From Herbidospora sakaeratensis (lineage in GTDB: Bacteria > Actinomycetota > Actinomycetes > Streptosporangiales > Streptosporangiaceae), in assembly GCF_001570525.1 (NCBI RefSeq), contig NZ_BBXC01000008.1, forward strand, positions 461,841 to 525,840: a DNA stretch of 64,000 nt, in the 5' to 3' direction. The notes under the pieces were generated by a model, which did not search any database, was not told where the DNA came from, and saw only the letters and a program-made list of their open reading frames with translations. This document shows positions 1 to 8,267 of this stretch, piece by piece (positions within the stretch are counted from its first letter, which is position 1; each line of letters begins with the position of its first letter). Both the position numbers and the translations under genes were made by a program.

Positions 1-437
1 CCCCCCCCCCCCCCCTCCCCACCCCCCCCCGGAAACCCCCGCCCCCGCGGCCCGCCCCCGCCGAGCCGCAGGCCGCCGCCGCGTCCGTGGACCGTGCCGT
101 CGATGAGGCGCCCGCGTTCGTCGCGCCCGAGGCTCCCGCCGTGGTGCCGGCGCAGGCCGCGCCCGAGCCGGTCGCCGAGGAGCCCGTCAAGGTCGAGGAG
201 CCGCCGACGCCGGCGGTCATGCCGAAGGCGGTCAAGCCCCGGCCCGCGCCGCCGCAGGCGAAGCCGCCCGCGCAGCGGCCCGCGCCGAAGGAGGAGAAGC
301 CGGCCGAGCCGGTGCCCGCCGGCGCCGCGCCCGCTCCGGCGCCCAAGCCGCCGGCCCCGCGCCGCAAGTCGCGGGCCCGCCGCGCCTCGGTGCCGTCGTG
401 GGACGAGATCATGTTCGGCGCGCCCAAGCAGGACTAG
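1..437 (+). CDS. sepH: C-terminal end of SepH-like septation protein (partial)
   Basis: This reading frame is open from the left edge and ends at a TAG at 435-437, so only the last ~145 codons are present. The visible part is a disordered Pro/Ala/Glu/Lys-rich linker followed by a basic patch and the ending ASVPSWDEIMFGAPKQD. From memory, a terminal SVPSWDEI(M/V)FG motif is characteristic of the actinobacterial DUF3071 family, whose member SepH promotes FtsZ assembly at division septa. The N-terminal DNA-binding-like domain that would prove this lies outside the window, so the name rests on the tail alone. The stop codon overlaps the stop of the convergent PH-domain gene by three bases. The first ~30 bases are almost pure C and may not be reliable sequence. 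Confidence 0.5.
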   Translation, partial: PPPPLPTPPRKPPPPRPAPAEPQAAAASVDRAVDEAPAFVAPEAPAVVPAQAAPEPVAEEPVKVEEPPTPAVMPKAVKPRPAPPQAKPPAQRPAPKEEKPAEPVPAGAAPAPAPKPPAPRRKSRARRASVPSWDEIMFGAPKQD

Positions 438-1879
438 CGCTTCAGGAAGGGCGCCAGCCAGTCGGGGGTGACCTCGGCGGCGAAGGCGGCCCCCTGGGTC
501 TCTCCGGCGTCGATCGCCTTGTAGCCGCCGCTGCCCGCGCCGACCCCGGCGATCACGGTCACCAGACCGGCGCGGCGCTGGAACCACGACTGCTCGATGG
601 TCCAGCCGACGACCGCGCGGCGTTCGACGACCGCCTGGGCCCGGCGCAGCGAACCGGAGCGCACCGACAACCGGGTGCCGTCGTAGGTGTGGCCCAGCGA
701 CCGGTATCGGTCGAGGCCGAGGGCGATTCCGGCCACGGCCAGGACGGTGGCGGCGACGCCGATGAGGGCGTAGCCCAGGGCGTACATGACCAGGGCCAGG
801 ACCACCCACGGCGCGATCGCCCGGAACAGGCGGCGGCGGCGCGCGGCGGGCGGGTGGGGGCGCAGCGCCTCGCTGAACGGGCCGACGGCCTCGGCGGCGA
901 TGTCGTCGACGGCGGCGCGGGGGGCCACGGGGAGCAGCTGGCCCCGGGTCTGGGAGTCGCCGAGGCCGGTCACCACCGCCCACAGGCGGGCCACCCGGGC
1001 GCGGCGCTCCAGCGGGCTTTCGGCGATCTCGTAGCCGCGGATGCGGCGGCGTTCGAGGGAGACCACGCGCCGGTTGACCAGGCCGCGTTCGGCCACCAGG
1101 TGGTCGCCCCGGCCGAACAGCACGAAGTTCCAGTTGAAGACGGCGTACATGGCCGCGGCCAGGAACGGCATCAGCACGACCAGCACGATCGCGGCGCCGA
1201 CGAGGAGCAGCGGGTGGCCCCAGAGCCACTCGCCGACGGCCACCGCGTCGTCTTCGTCGAGGCCGAGCTCGCCGCCCCACTGGAAGGCCAGGCCGACGGC
1301 GCCGGCGACCAGCGCGAACGGGGTGAACAGGTAGGCGCCGGACAGCGGGCCGTAGCGCAACCAGGCCCGGGGCACCGTGAGGAACACGTGGTCCCGCGGT
1401 GCGGTGGGCTGCTCGGGAGTGACCACGGCATGGTGGCGGGACAACAACACGGCGCGCAGCCGCTCGGCGTCCTCGACGGTGATGCCGTCGAGCTCGCCCT
1501 CCTGCTTGTCGCCCCCGGCGCCGGTGTCGAGCTTGAGCACGGCCAGGCCGAGCAGCCGGTGGAGGAAGGGCGTGGTGACGTCGACGCCGCGGATGCGCTC
1601 CAGCGGGATGACGCGGGTCGAGCGGCCGATGAAGGCGCGGGACAGTTCGAGCCGGCCGCCGGTGATGGTGTAGGAGAAGGTGGCCCAGCGCACGACGGCG
1701 TACAAGACCGAACCGGCGACGCCGAGCGCGGCCCAGATGAAGGAACGCGGCGAGAACCCCCCGGCGATCAGCACGCCCGCCAGCGGGACGAGCAGCGACG
1801 GCAGCACCCTGATCGGGTCGATGAGCAGCAGCCTGGGGCTGAGCCGGGCGGCCTCCGGCACCGGCTCGTGGACGGGCAT
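434..1879 (-). CDS. PH domain-containing membrane protein (YdbT-like)
   Basis: The 481-residue product has several hydrophobic pairs (near residues 20-55, 180-250 and 360-410) alternating with soluble segments of the bacterial PH (bPH2) type. One such segment contains ITGGRLELSRAFIGRSTRVIPLERIRGVDV, which fits the usual pattern of an R-x-I-P-L-x-x-I-x-x-V strand. Proteins of this YdbT class carry three PH-like repeats and sit in the membrane; their biochemical role is unknown. The ATG at 1879 lies 2 bases beyond the stop of the smaller upstream PH gene, so the two are surely one operon. The frame stays open upstream to 2272, but that part is antisense-like sequence overlapping the upstream gene. 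Confidence 0.8.
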   Translation of the reverse strand: MPVHEPVPEAARLSPRLLLIDPIRVLPSLLVPLAGVLIAGGFSPRSFIWAALGVAGSVLYAVVRWATFSYTITGGRLELSRAFIGRSTRVIPLERIRGVDVTTPFLHRLLGLAVLKLDTGAGGDKQEGELDGITVEDAERLRAVLLSRHHAVVTPEQPTAPRDHVFLTVPRAWLRYGPLSGAYLFTPFALVAGAVGLAFQWGGELGLDEDDAVAVGEWLWGHPLLLVGAAIVLVVLMPFLAAAMYAVFNWNFVLFGRGDHLVAERGLVNRRVVSLERRRIRGYEIAESPLERRARVARLWAVVTGLGDSQTRGQLLPVAPRAAVDDIAAEAVGPFSEALRPHPPAARRRRLFRAIAPWVVLALVMYALGYALIGVAATVLAVAGIALGLDRYRSLGHTYDGTRLSVRSGSLRRAQAVVERRAVVGWTIEQSWFQRRAGLVTVIAGVGAGSGGYKAIDAGETQGAAFAAEVTPDWLAPFLKR

Positions 1880-1881
1880 GC

Positions 1882-2391
1882 TCACGTCGCGTCGTCCCTG
1901 AGTTCCTGGGCCCGGCGCGACAGCTCCTCGGCCAGCCGCGCGGCCACCTCGTAGTCGAGGCCCTTGATCGTGGACGACCCCGCGTAGGAGGCGGTGCGGA
2001 TCTCGACGGTCGCCAGCCCGAAGAAGCGCTCCAGCCAGCCCTGCGCCTTGTCGACGGTCTGGATGCGGGACACCGGCACGAACACCCACTTGCGCGACAA
2101 CCAGCCGGAGCGCGCGTAGACGACGTCGGCGGCCAGCTCCCAGCGGTGCACCGCGAACCGGACGACCGGCTCGGCGAGCACGAACGGGATCAGCAGCAGC
2201 CCGATGACCAGCGCGGCCACCCAGGTGCGGTCGAGCAGCCACTGGGGCAGGAACTCCCACCCCGTCATCCACATGGAGAGCAGCACCAGCCCGCCTGCCA
2301 GCAGCACCGTCACGATGACGGCCTCCGCGAACCAGAGCGACCTGGCCCTCGGCGAGACCTGGTTGGCGGGGTCACGCAGCGCGTCACGCAT
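1882..2391 (-). CDS. PH domain-containing membrane protein (YdbS-like)
   Basis: The 169-residue product has two membrane segments (about residues 25-45 and 55-80) followed by one bPH2 domain with the typical strand FVPVSRIQTVDKAQGWLERFFG and the ending AGSSTIKGLDYEVAARLAEEL. YdbS and YdbT proteins are usually encoded together, small partner first, as here. Function is not established for the family; a membrane-stress or envelope role is often suggested. The gene begins the two-gene operon; ATG at 2391 is the only good start. About 240 bp upstream separate it from a divergent lipoprotein gene, and I see no convincing gene in that gap. Confidence 0.8.
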   Translation of the reverse strand: MRDALRDPANQVSPRARSLWFAEAVIVTVLLAGGLVLLSMWMTGWEFLPQWLLDRTWVAALVIGLLLIPFVLAEPVVRFAVHRWELAADVVYARSGWLSRKWVFVPVSRIQTVDKAQGWLERFFGLATVEIRTASYAGSSTIKGLDYEVAARLAEELSRRAQELRDDAT

Positions 2392-2629
2392 CTGGCATCA
2401 CGATCCCACCCTAAATCGTCGGGATGTGCCGTTGGTCACCCCCCAACCCGCGCTTGAAGATTTCTACCGGCGAGTACCACTTCCCCACCAGAATCATAGG
2501 AATCCCAGGTCACATGGGTCCGTCCGGGGTGGACCATGGAACGAACCCGGCGAATATGGAGATTCTTCTCGCTGTGGATCATCGCGATCGGGTCGGCGCA
2601 CCTGCGGGATCCGCGTAGCATCATCGGGC

Positions 2630-3187
2630 ATGGGGTCGCTGACGAAGTCCGTTCGCACGCGCCGAGCCGCTCTCATTCCGGCGGCCGTCGCGGCGCTGAC
2701 GGCATCGGCCTCGGGCTGCGGGATCGTGGGCGGAGGATCGCCCGCCGACCTCGACGTGATCAGTGTGTCGAGCCCGCAGTTCCGTGACGGCGACCCGCTG
2801 CCGTCGGGCTACTCGTGCAATGGAGACCTGGGCAATCCGCCCCTCCGGTGGTCGGGTACGTCGGGCGCCAAGTCGGTGGCCCTCGTGGTCGACGACAACG
2901 CCGCGGGAGACAAGGCGATGGTGCACTGGGTGGTGTTCAACATCGAGCCCGACACCACCGAACTCGCGGAGAACGGCATCCCCCGGGGTGCACGGCAGGG
3001 GCAGACGACTAGTGGAAAAGTCGGATATGTGCCCCCCTGCCAGCCCAATGACAGCTACCGTTTCACCGTCTACGCCCTGAACGAGAAACTGGACCTCCCG
3101 CAGGGTGCCCCCCTCTCGGAGAGTCTGGCCACGATCGCGTCGCACACGATCGCCCGAGGTCGCCTCACTGCGGCTGACATCGAGTGA
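2630..3187 (+). CDS. PEBP / YbhB-YbcL family lipoprotein
   Basis: The 185-residue product starts with a basic n-region (KSVRTRR), a hydrophobic stretch and a loose lipobox ASGC near residue 29, so it is probably a lipid-anchored exported protein. The rest matches the phosphatidylethanolamine-binding/Raf-kinase-inhibitor-like fold: FRDGDPLPSGYSCNGD, then VALVVDDNAAG, then MVHWVVFNI, then GYVPPCQPNDSYRFTVYAL near the end. Bacterial members bind small anions or lipids and their substrates are mostly unknown. The longer open frame back to 2204 has no matching family sequence, and ATG 2630 gives a proper signal peptide, hence this start. Confidence 0.85.
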   Translation: MGSLTKSVRTRRAALIPAAVAALTASASGCGIVGGGSPADLDVISVSSPQFRDGDPLPSGYSCNGDLGNPPLRWSGTSGAKSVALVVDDNAAGDKAMVHWVVFNIEPDTTELAENGIPRGARQGQTTSGKVGYVPPCQPNDSYRFTVYALNEKLDLPQGAPLSESLATIASHTIARGRLTAADIE

Positions 3188-3372
3188 CATGCTGATGACC
3201 GGAGGTAGTAGTGGTGGACCAATCTTCGCCTAGGGTGTGACAACGGTCATTGTGGTCGAGCAGAATCGGATCCTGAATTGCTGAGCGCAGGTGATCACAG
3301 GGGGCAGGTCGCGTCGATGGCCGCGCGATCTCACCGGCGCCGCTGGAAGGCCATGGCCTTGAGGGTGGTGCT

Positions 3373-4878
3373 ATGACCGCGGTCATTTTGGGCCTTGTCG
3401 CCGTTGTGCTGTTGGTGCTGATAGTCGTGGCACTCGGCATGCGGTCGATGAACCGGAGAGAGAGCGCGCTCTCCTCCGAGCGCATCAAGGCGATGGCCGA
3501 GGGCGCCGCGAAGAAGAAGGGCAGCCGGCCCGCCGAAGAGACCTTTTTCGAGAGCTTCCCCGAGGGCTTCGACGCCTTCGAGGAACCGAAGAAGGCTCCG
3601 CCGAAACCGGCGAAGGCCCCCGGTGCGCCGCCCCGTCCGGGCAGCCGCCAGGGCGCCAAGCAGCCCGCCGGCGCCGGCGCTCCCCGCGGCAAACGCGGGG
3701 TCGACGAGTGGGGCGCCGACGACGACTACGACGACGACTACTGGTCGCGCGTGCGCGCCGACGACGGGGCGTTCGGCGGCACCATCAAGCAGCGCATGGC
3801 CACCCCCCGCCCGGTCGAGGCCGAGCCCGCCGCGGCCGGCCCCGCCCCCATCGCGTCGGTCACCCCCATCAGCGCCGTCGACCCCAACGCCGCGACCGTC
3901 CAGGGCGTCCTCCCTCAGCGCCCGGCCGCGCAGCCGCCCGTCCAGCCCGCCCCGACCCCCGGCGTCGTGACCCCGATCGCCGCCGCGCTCACCCCCGGGG
4001 TGGTCACCCCGATCGCCGGTCTGTCGACCGGCCCGCTGAACACCGGAACCCCGTCCAACGGGTTCCTGTCCCCCGACACCGGCATGGTCGACGGCCTGCG
4101 TGCCACCCCCTCCTCGCAGCTGGCCGAGCAGAAGACCGTCACCTTCTCCGCGCCGACCCCCGACCTGAGCAGCCCGGCGACCGGGCCGTTCGTCCCGCCC
4201 GGCGCCTCGACCGGCCCGTTCTCCTCGGGCCCGTCGACCGGCATGTTCGAACGGCCGGCCAGCTACGACCAGCCCCCGACCGGACCGTTCCCCAGCCGTC
4301 CGGCCTACGACGGCGGCTACGACACCGGCTACACCAGCGGCAACTTCCCCGTGCCCGCCGCGCCGCAGCCCGAACCGATCCCGCCGGCCTACCCCGAACC
4401 GGCCGGCTGGCCCGCCCCGCCCGCCGGTGGCACCTACCAGCCGCCGGCCGCCGCGCCCTCGTGGGGCAGCACCAGCGGCGACGTGTTCGACGACCCCGAG
4501 CCGCCCCGTCAGGGCAGCGGATCGACCTGGTCGACCGGTGAGGCGGCGGGCTACCAGATGCCCGCGGCGCAGCCGTCCTACAACGACTTCTCGACCGGCG
4601 CCTACCAGACCGGCAACCTGCCGACCCCGGCGCCCGGCTCCTACGAGGTCAGCGCCGGCTGGGCGACGATCGACGACTCCGACTCGGTGGCCGGATCCTA
4701 CGGCTACGACCAGCAGGGCTACCCCGGGGCCGTCCCGCCCGCCCCGCCGCAGAACAACGGCGGCAGCTGGCCCTCCTACGACGAGCTCTACGGCGAGCAG
4801 ACCACCCGCAGCGGCGGCGGCCGCCGGGGCACCCATCGGAACGGCCCCGAGACCGACCAACCCGACTATTACCGCTGA
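3373..4878 (+). CDS. Proline-rich single-pass membrane protein, unknown function
   Basis: The 501-residue product has one N-terminal membrane helix (residues 2-22) followed by MRSMNRRESALSSERIKAMAEG, which looks like a short cytoplasmic juxtamembrane helix. An acidic patch (DEWGADDDYDDDYWSR) follows at about 113-128. The remaining ~350 residues are low-complexity Pro/Gly/Ser/Thr/Tyr sequence with degenerate units such as TPGVVTPIA (twice in tandem), STGPL, ATGPF, STGPF, STGMF and PTGPF. I do not recognise a named family. Its layout (inside-out anchor plus long disordered tail) is like scaffold or cell-surface-assembly proteins of actinomycetes, but that is only an analogy. ATG 3373 is preceded by a weak purine run, GAGGGTGG. 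Confidence 0.75.
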   Translation: MTAVILGLVAVVLLVLIVVALGMRSMNRRESALSSERIKAMAEGAAKKKGSRPAEETFFESFPEGFDAFEEPKKAPPKPAKAPGAPPRPGSRQGAKQPAGAGAPRGKRGVDEWGADDDYDDDYWSRVRADDGAFGGTIKQRMATPRPVEAEPAAAGPAPIASVTPISAVDPNAATVQGVLPQRPAAQPPVQPAPTPGVVTPIAAALTPGVVTPIAGLSTGPLNTGTPSNGFLSPDTGMVDGLRATPSSQLAEQKTVTFSAPTPDLSSPATGPFVPPGASTGPFSSGPSTGMFERPASYDQPPTGPFPSRPAYDGGYDTGYTSGNFPVPAAPQPEPIPPAYPEPAGWPAPPAGGTYQPPAAAPSWGSTSGDVFDDPEPPRQGSGSTWSTGEAAGYQMPAAQPSYNDFSTGAYQTGNLPTPAPGSYEVSAGWATIDDSDSVAGSYGYDQQGYPGAVPPAPPQNNGGSWPSYDELYGEQTTRSGGGRRGTHRNGPETDQPDYYR

Positions 4879-4929
4879 TTTCGGCGTTCCAAGTAGGACC
4901 CTCGGCTGACCTTGGCATAAGGTCGCCGC

Positions 4930-7107
4930 ATGACCGGGGGTAACAGTTCGACCACGCAGCGTGCCATCTCCGTGCTGCGGCATGACGTACCGGCCTCACT
5001 CGTGGTGTTCCTGGTGGCGGTTCCGCTGTCACTGGGCATCGCGGTGGCGTCCGGGGCGCCGATCGCGGCCGGGCTGGTCGCGGCGATCGTCGGCGGCATC
5101 GTGGCGGGCGCGCTGGGCGGCTCCGTCGTCCAGGTGAGCGGTCCGGCGGCCGGGTTGTCGCTGGTGGTGGCCGATCTCGTGCAGGTCTACGGCTGGCGGG
5201 CCACCTGCGCCATCACCCTCGCGGCGGGGCTGCTGCAGATCGTGCTCGGCGCGTTCCGGGTGGCCAGGGCCGCCCTGGGGGTCTCCCCCGCCGTCATCCA
5301 CGGCATGCTGGCCGGGGTCGGCGTCGTGATCGCGTTGTCGCAGCTCCACATCGTGCTGGGCGGCAGCCCGCAGCGGTCGGCGCTCGACAACCTGCTGGAG
5401 GTGCCGGCCCAGGTGGCCACCCTCCACGGCGACGCGGTGATGATCGGGCTGCTGACGATCGGCGTGCTGCTGATCTGGGACCGCATCCCCAAGGTCCGGC
5501 TGGTGCCCGCCCCGCTGGCGGCGCTCACCATCGCGACGGTGACGGCGGCGCTGGCGGGCTGGAAGTTCACCGAGGTCGACCTGGCCAACGGGCTGAGCCA
5601 GCTCGCCGGGCCGATCCTGCCCACCGGCGACTGGCACGCCATCGCGGCCTCGATCCTGCTGGTGGCCGTGCTGGCCGGCGTCGAGTCGCTGCTGACCTGC
5701 GTCGCGGCCGACCGCATGCACGACGGGCCGCGCGCCGACCTCGACCGGGAGTTGTGCGCGCAGGGCGTCGCCAACGTGGTGTCGGGCGGTCTGGGCGGCC
5801 TGCCGGTGTCGGGCGTGGTGGTCCGGACGACCACGAACGTCCGGGCGGGCGCGCGGTCGCGCTGGTCGACGGTGCTCCACGGGGTGTGGGTGCTGATCGC
5901 CACGATCGCGTTCGCGTCGGCGCTCGGGCTGATCCCGATGGAGGCGCTGGCGGCGCTGCTGCTGTTCATCGGCGTGAAGATGGTCAACCTGGGCACCGCG
6001 CGGGGGCTGCGCGGCCACGGCGAGATGCCGATCTACTTCCTGACCATGGGCGCGGTCGTGCTGGTGGGGCTGGCCGAGGGCATCGTCATCGGGCTGGGCC
6101 TGGCCGCGCTGCTGGCGCTGCGGCGGCTGACCTGGGTGTCGGTCGAGGTCACCGAGGGCGGCGGGCGCTGGCGGGTGGTGGTGACCGGGTCGCTGATCTT
6201 CATCGGGGTGCCCCGGCTGACCGACTCGCTGCGCACGATCCCGCGCGGCGCCGAGGTCGACCTGCTGCTCAACGTCGACTTCATGGACAACGCGGCGTTC
6301 GAGGCGCTGCACAACTGGCGGCTGGAGCACGAACGGGGTGGCGGCACCGTCGACATCGACGAACTCCACGACGACTGGTACACCGCCGCCGCCAGCGGGA
6401 CCCGGGTCTTCCCGGCCAAGACGCCGCCCAAGCTCGACTGGTCGTGGTTGCCGTGGGCCTACCGGCGGCCCCCGGCGGCCGTGCCCGGCGACCTGCTGGA
6501 GGGCACCCGCGAATACCAGCGCCGGACCGCGCCGCTGATCCGGCCGCTGCTGACCCGCATGGCCCGCAAGCAGTCGCCGTCGCACCTGTTCATCACCTGC
6601 GCCGACTCGCGGGTGATGCCCTCGCTGATCACCGCGAGCGGGCCGGGCGACCTGTTCATGGTCCGCAACGTCGGCAACCTGGTGCCGCGCTTCGAGTCGG
6701 TGCCGGCCGACGACTCGGTGGCGGCGGCGATCGAGTACGCCGTCGGCGTCCTCGGCGTCAGCACGATCACGGTGTGCGGACACTCGGGGTGCGGCGCGAT
6801 GGCGGCGCTGCTCGGTGACGCGCCCACGGGCCTGACGGCGGTCGGCAACTGGCTGCGCCACGGGCACCACTCGGTCGAGCGGTTCGAGAACACCCCCCAC
6901 GGGCCCGAGCAGGCGCCGCTCGACCACCTGTGCCGGGTCAACGTGATCCAGCAGCTCGAGAACCTGCGCAGCAATCCGATGGTCGACCGGCTGGAACGTT
7001 CCGGGAAGCTGGAGCTGTCGGGGCTCTACTTCGACATCGCGACCGCCCGGGTGCACGTGCTGAACGAGGAGGGCTTCACGCCCGTGCCGGAGCTTCGCAC
7101 AGGGTGA
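4930..7107 (+). CDS. SulP anion transporter fused to beta-carbonic anhydrase
   Basis: The 725-residue protein begins with a SulP/SLC26-type membrane domain of about 400 residues (VFLVAVPLSLGIAVASGAPIAAGL, then VSGPAAGLSLVVADLV). A STAS-like segment follows around residues 410-500 (VEVTEGGGRWRVVVTGSLIFIG, LLNVDFMDNAAFEALHNW). The last ~200 residues are a beta-class carbonic anhydrase. Visible zinc ligands and the catalytic Asp/Arg dyad are Cys557-Ala-Asp559-Ser-Arg, His618 and Cys621 (GHSGCGAM). The likely job is bicarbonate or another anion moving across the membrane with CO2/HCO3- conversion on its inner face; direction and ion are not provable here. ATG 4930 gives the full first helix. It is a single-gene unit. 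Confidence 0.93.
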   Translation: MTGGNSSTTQRAISVLRHDVPASLVVFLVAVPLSLGIAVASGAPIAAGLVAAIVGGIVAGALGGSVVQVSGPAAGLSLVVADLVQVYGWRATCAITLAAGLLQIVLGAFRVARAALGVSPAVIHGMLAGVGVVIALSQLHIVLGGSPQRSALDNLLEVPAQVATLHGDAVMIGLLTIGVLLIWDRIPKVRLVPAPLAALTIATVTAALAGWKFTEVDLANGLSQLAGPILPTGDWHAIAASILLVAVLAGVESLLTCVAADRMHDGPRADLDRELCAQGVANVVSGGLGGLPVSGVVVRTTTNVRAGARSRWSTVLHGVWVLIATIAFASALGLIPMEALAALLLFIGVKMVNLGTARGLRGHGEMPIYFLTMGAVVLVGLAEGIVIGLGLAALLALRRLTWVSVEVTEGGGRWRVVVTGSLIFIGVPRLTDSLRTIPRGAEVDLLLNVDFMDNAAFEALHNWRLEHERGGGTVDIDELHDDWYTAAASGTRVFPAKTPPKLDWSWLPWAYRRPPAAVPGDLLEGTREYQRRTAPLIRPLLTRMARKQSPSHLFITCADSRVMPSLITASGPGDLFMVRNVGNLVPRFESVPADDSVAAAIEYAVGVLGVSTITVCGHSGCGAMAALLGDAPTGLTAVGNWLRHGHHSVERFENTPHGPEQAPLDHLCRVNVIQQLENLRSNPMVDRLERSGKLELSGLYFDIATARVHVLNEEGFTPVPELRTG

Positions 7108-7165
7108 AATCGGCTCCCGGTGAAACGGGGCAGACCACCCGACACCGGGCACCCAGGATGGGGCC

Positions 7166-8167
7166 ATGAGAATTCTGGTGATCGGCGGCTCGGTGTTCCT
7201 CGGCCGGGCCGTCGTCGAGGAGGCCCTCGCCCGGGGCCACGACGTGACCATGTTCAACCGGGGGGTGAGCCGCGCCGACCGTCCCGACGTCGAGTCGGTG
7301 CACGGCGACCGCGGCGTGCACGACGACCTGCTGCGCCTGGTCGAGGGCCGCGCGTGGGACGCCGTCGTCGACGTGTGCGGCTACACCCCGGCGACGGTGC
7401 TCGACGGGGTGCGGGTGCTGAACGGGCACGCCGCCCACTACACGTTCGTCTCCAGCATCAGCGCCTACCGGGGCTTCCCCGGCGAGATCGGCGTCAACGA
7501 GGAGTCGGAGCAGTTCCCGGGCGACCCCGAGGCGACCGAGGGCGAGTACGGCCCGCTCAAGTCGGGCTGCGAGCTGGCCGTCAGCGAGAACTTCGAGGGC
7601 GGCGTGCTCATCGTCCAGCCGGGCCTGATCCTCGGCCCCCACGAGAACGTCGGCCGGCTGCCGTGGTGGCTGACCCGGATCGAGCGCGGCGGCCGGGTGG
7701 TCGCGCCCGGCAACCCCGACCGGGAGATGCAGCTCATCGACGCCCGCGACATCGCGGCGTTCACGATCGCGCAGGTCGAGAAGGGCACGACCGGCACGTT
7801 CCTGACCGGCGGGGTCCCGGCCAACACCACCTACGGCCAGTGGTTGCGCGAGTGCGTCGAGGTCACCGGGTCGGACGCCGAACTGGTCTGGGTCGACGAC
7901 GCGGTGCTGCACGAGCACGGGGCGCAGATGTGGACGGAGTTCCCGCTGTGGGCCGACGACAGCATGCCCGGCGTGTGGCTGAGCGACTCGTCGAAGGCGC
8001 ACGCGGCCGGGCTGACGTGCCGCCCGGTGAGCGAGACCGTGCGCGACACCTGGGAGTGGCTGCGGCACGTCCCGGTGGAGGAGCGGGTGTTCGGGGCGCG
8101 GTTCAGCCACGGGATCGATCCGGACAAGGAGGCCGCGATCCTCGCCGACTGGGACAACCGGGGCTGA
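7166..8167 (+). CDS. NAD-dependent epimerase/dehydratase family protein
   Basis: The 333-residue product is an extended short-chain dehydrogenase fold. It opens with the Rossmann motif MRILVIGGSVFLGRAVVEEAL (pattern GGxxFLGR) and a basic NRG after the second strand. Later features are VSSISAY in the catalytic region and VIVQPGLILGPHENVGRLPWWL in the substrate-side segment. The usual YxxxK appears as YGPLKSGCE around residue 130. Relatives include plant CSP41-like and isoflavone-reductase-like proteins, and substrate cannot be told. The start ATG is 58 bp after the SulP gene, with no clear co-regulated partner, so it may be monocistronic. Confidence 0.85.
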   Translation: MRILVIGGSVFLGRAVVEEALARGHDVTMFNRGVSRADRPDVESVHGDRGVHDDLLRLVEGRAWDAVVDVCGYTPATVLDGVRVLNGHAAHYTFVSSISAYRGFPGEIGVNEESEQFPGDPEATEGEYGPLKSGCELAVSENFEGGVLIVQPGLILGPHENVGRLPWWLTRIERGGRVVAPGNPDREMQLIDARDIAAFTIAQVEKGTTGTFLTGGVPANTTYGQWLRECVEVTGSDAELVWVDDAVLHEHGAQMWTEFPLWADDSMPGVWLSDSSKAHAAGLTCRPVSETVRDTWEWLRHVPVEERVFGARFSHGIDPDKEAAILADWDNRG

Positions 8168-8267
8168 CGACTTTCCCGGCATCCCCACCGAGAGCGGAAC
8201 GCTGCCCCTAGGATTCACGAGCCGCGATCAGACGGCTACGCCACGTGATGACCCGGGAGAGCGTTTC

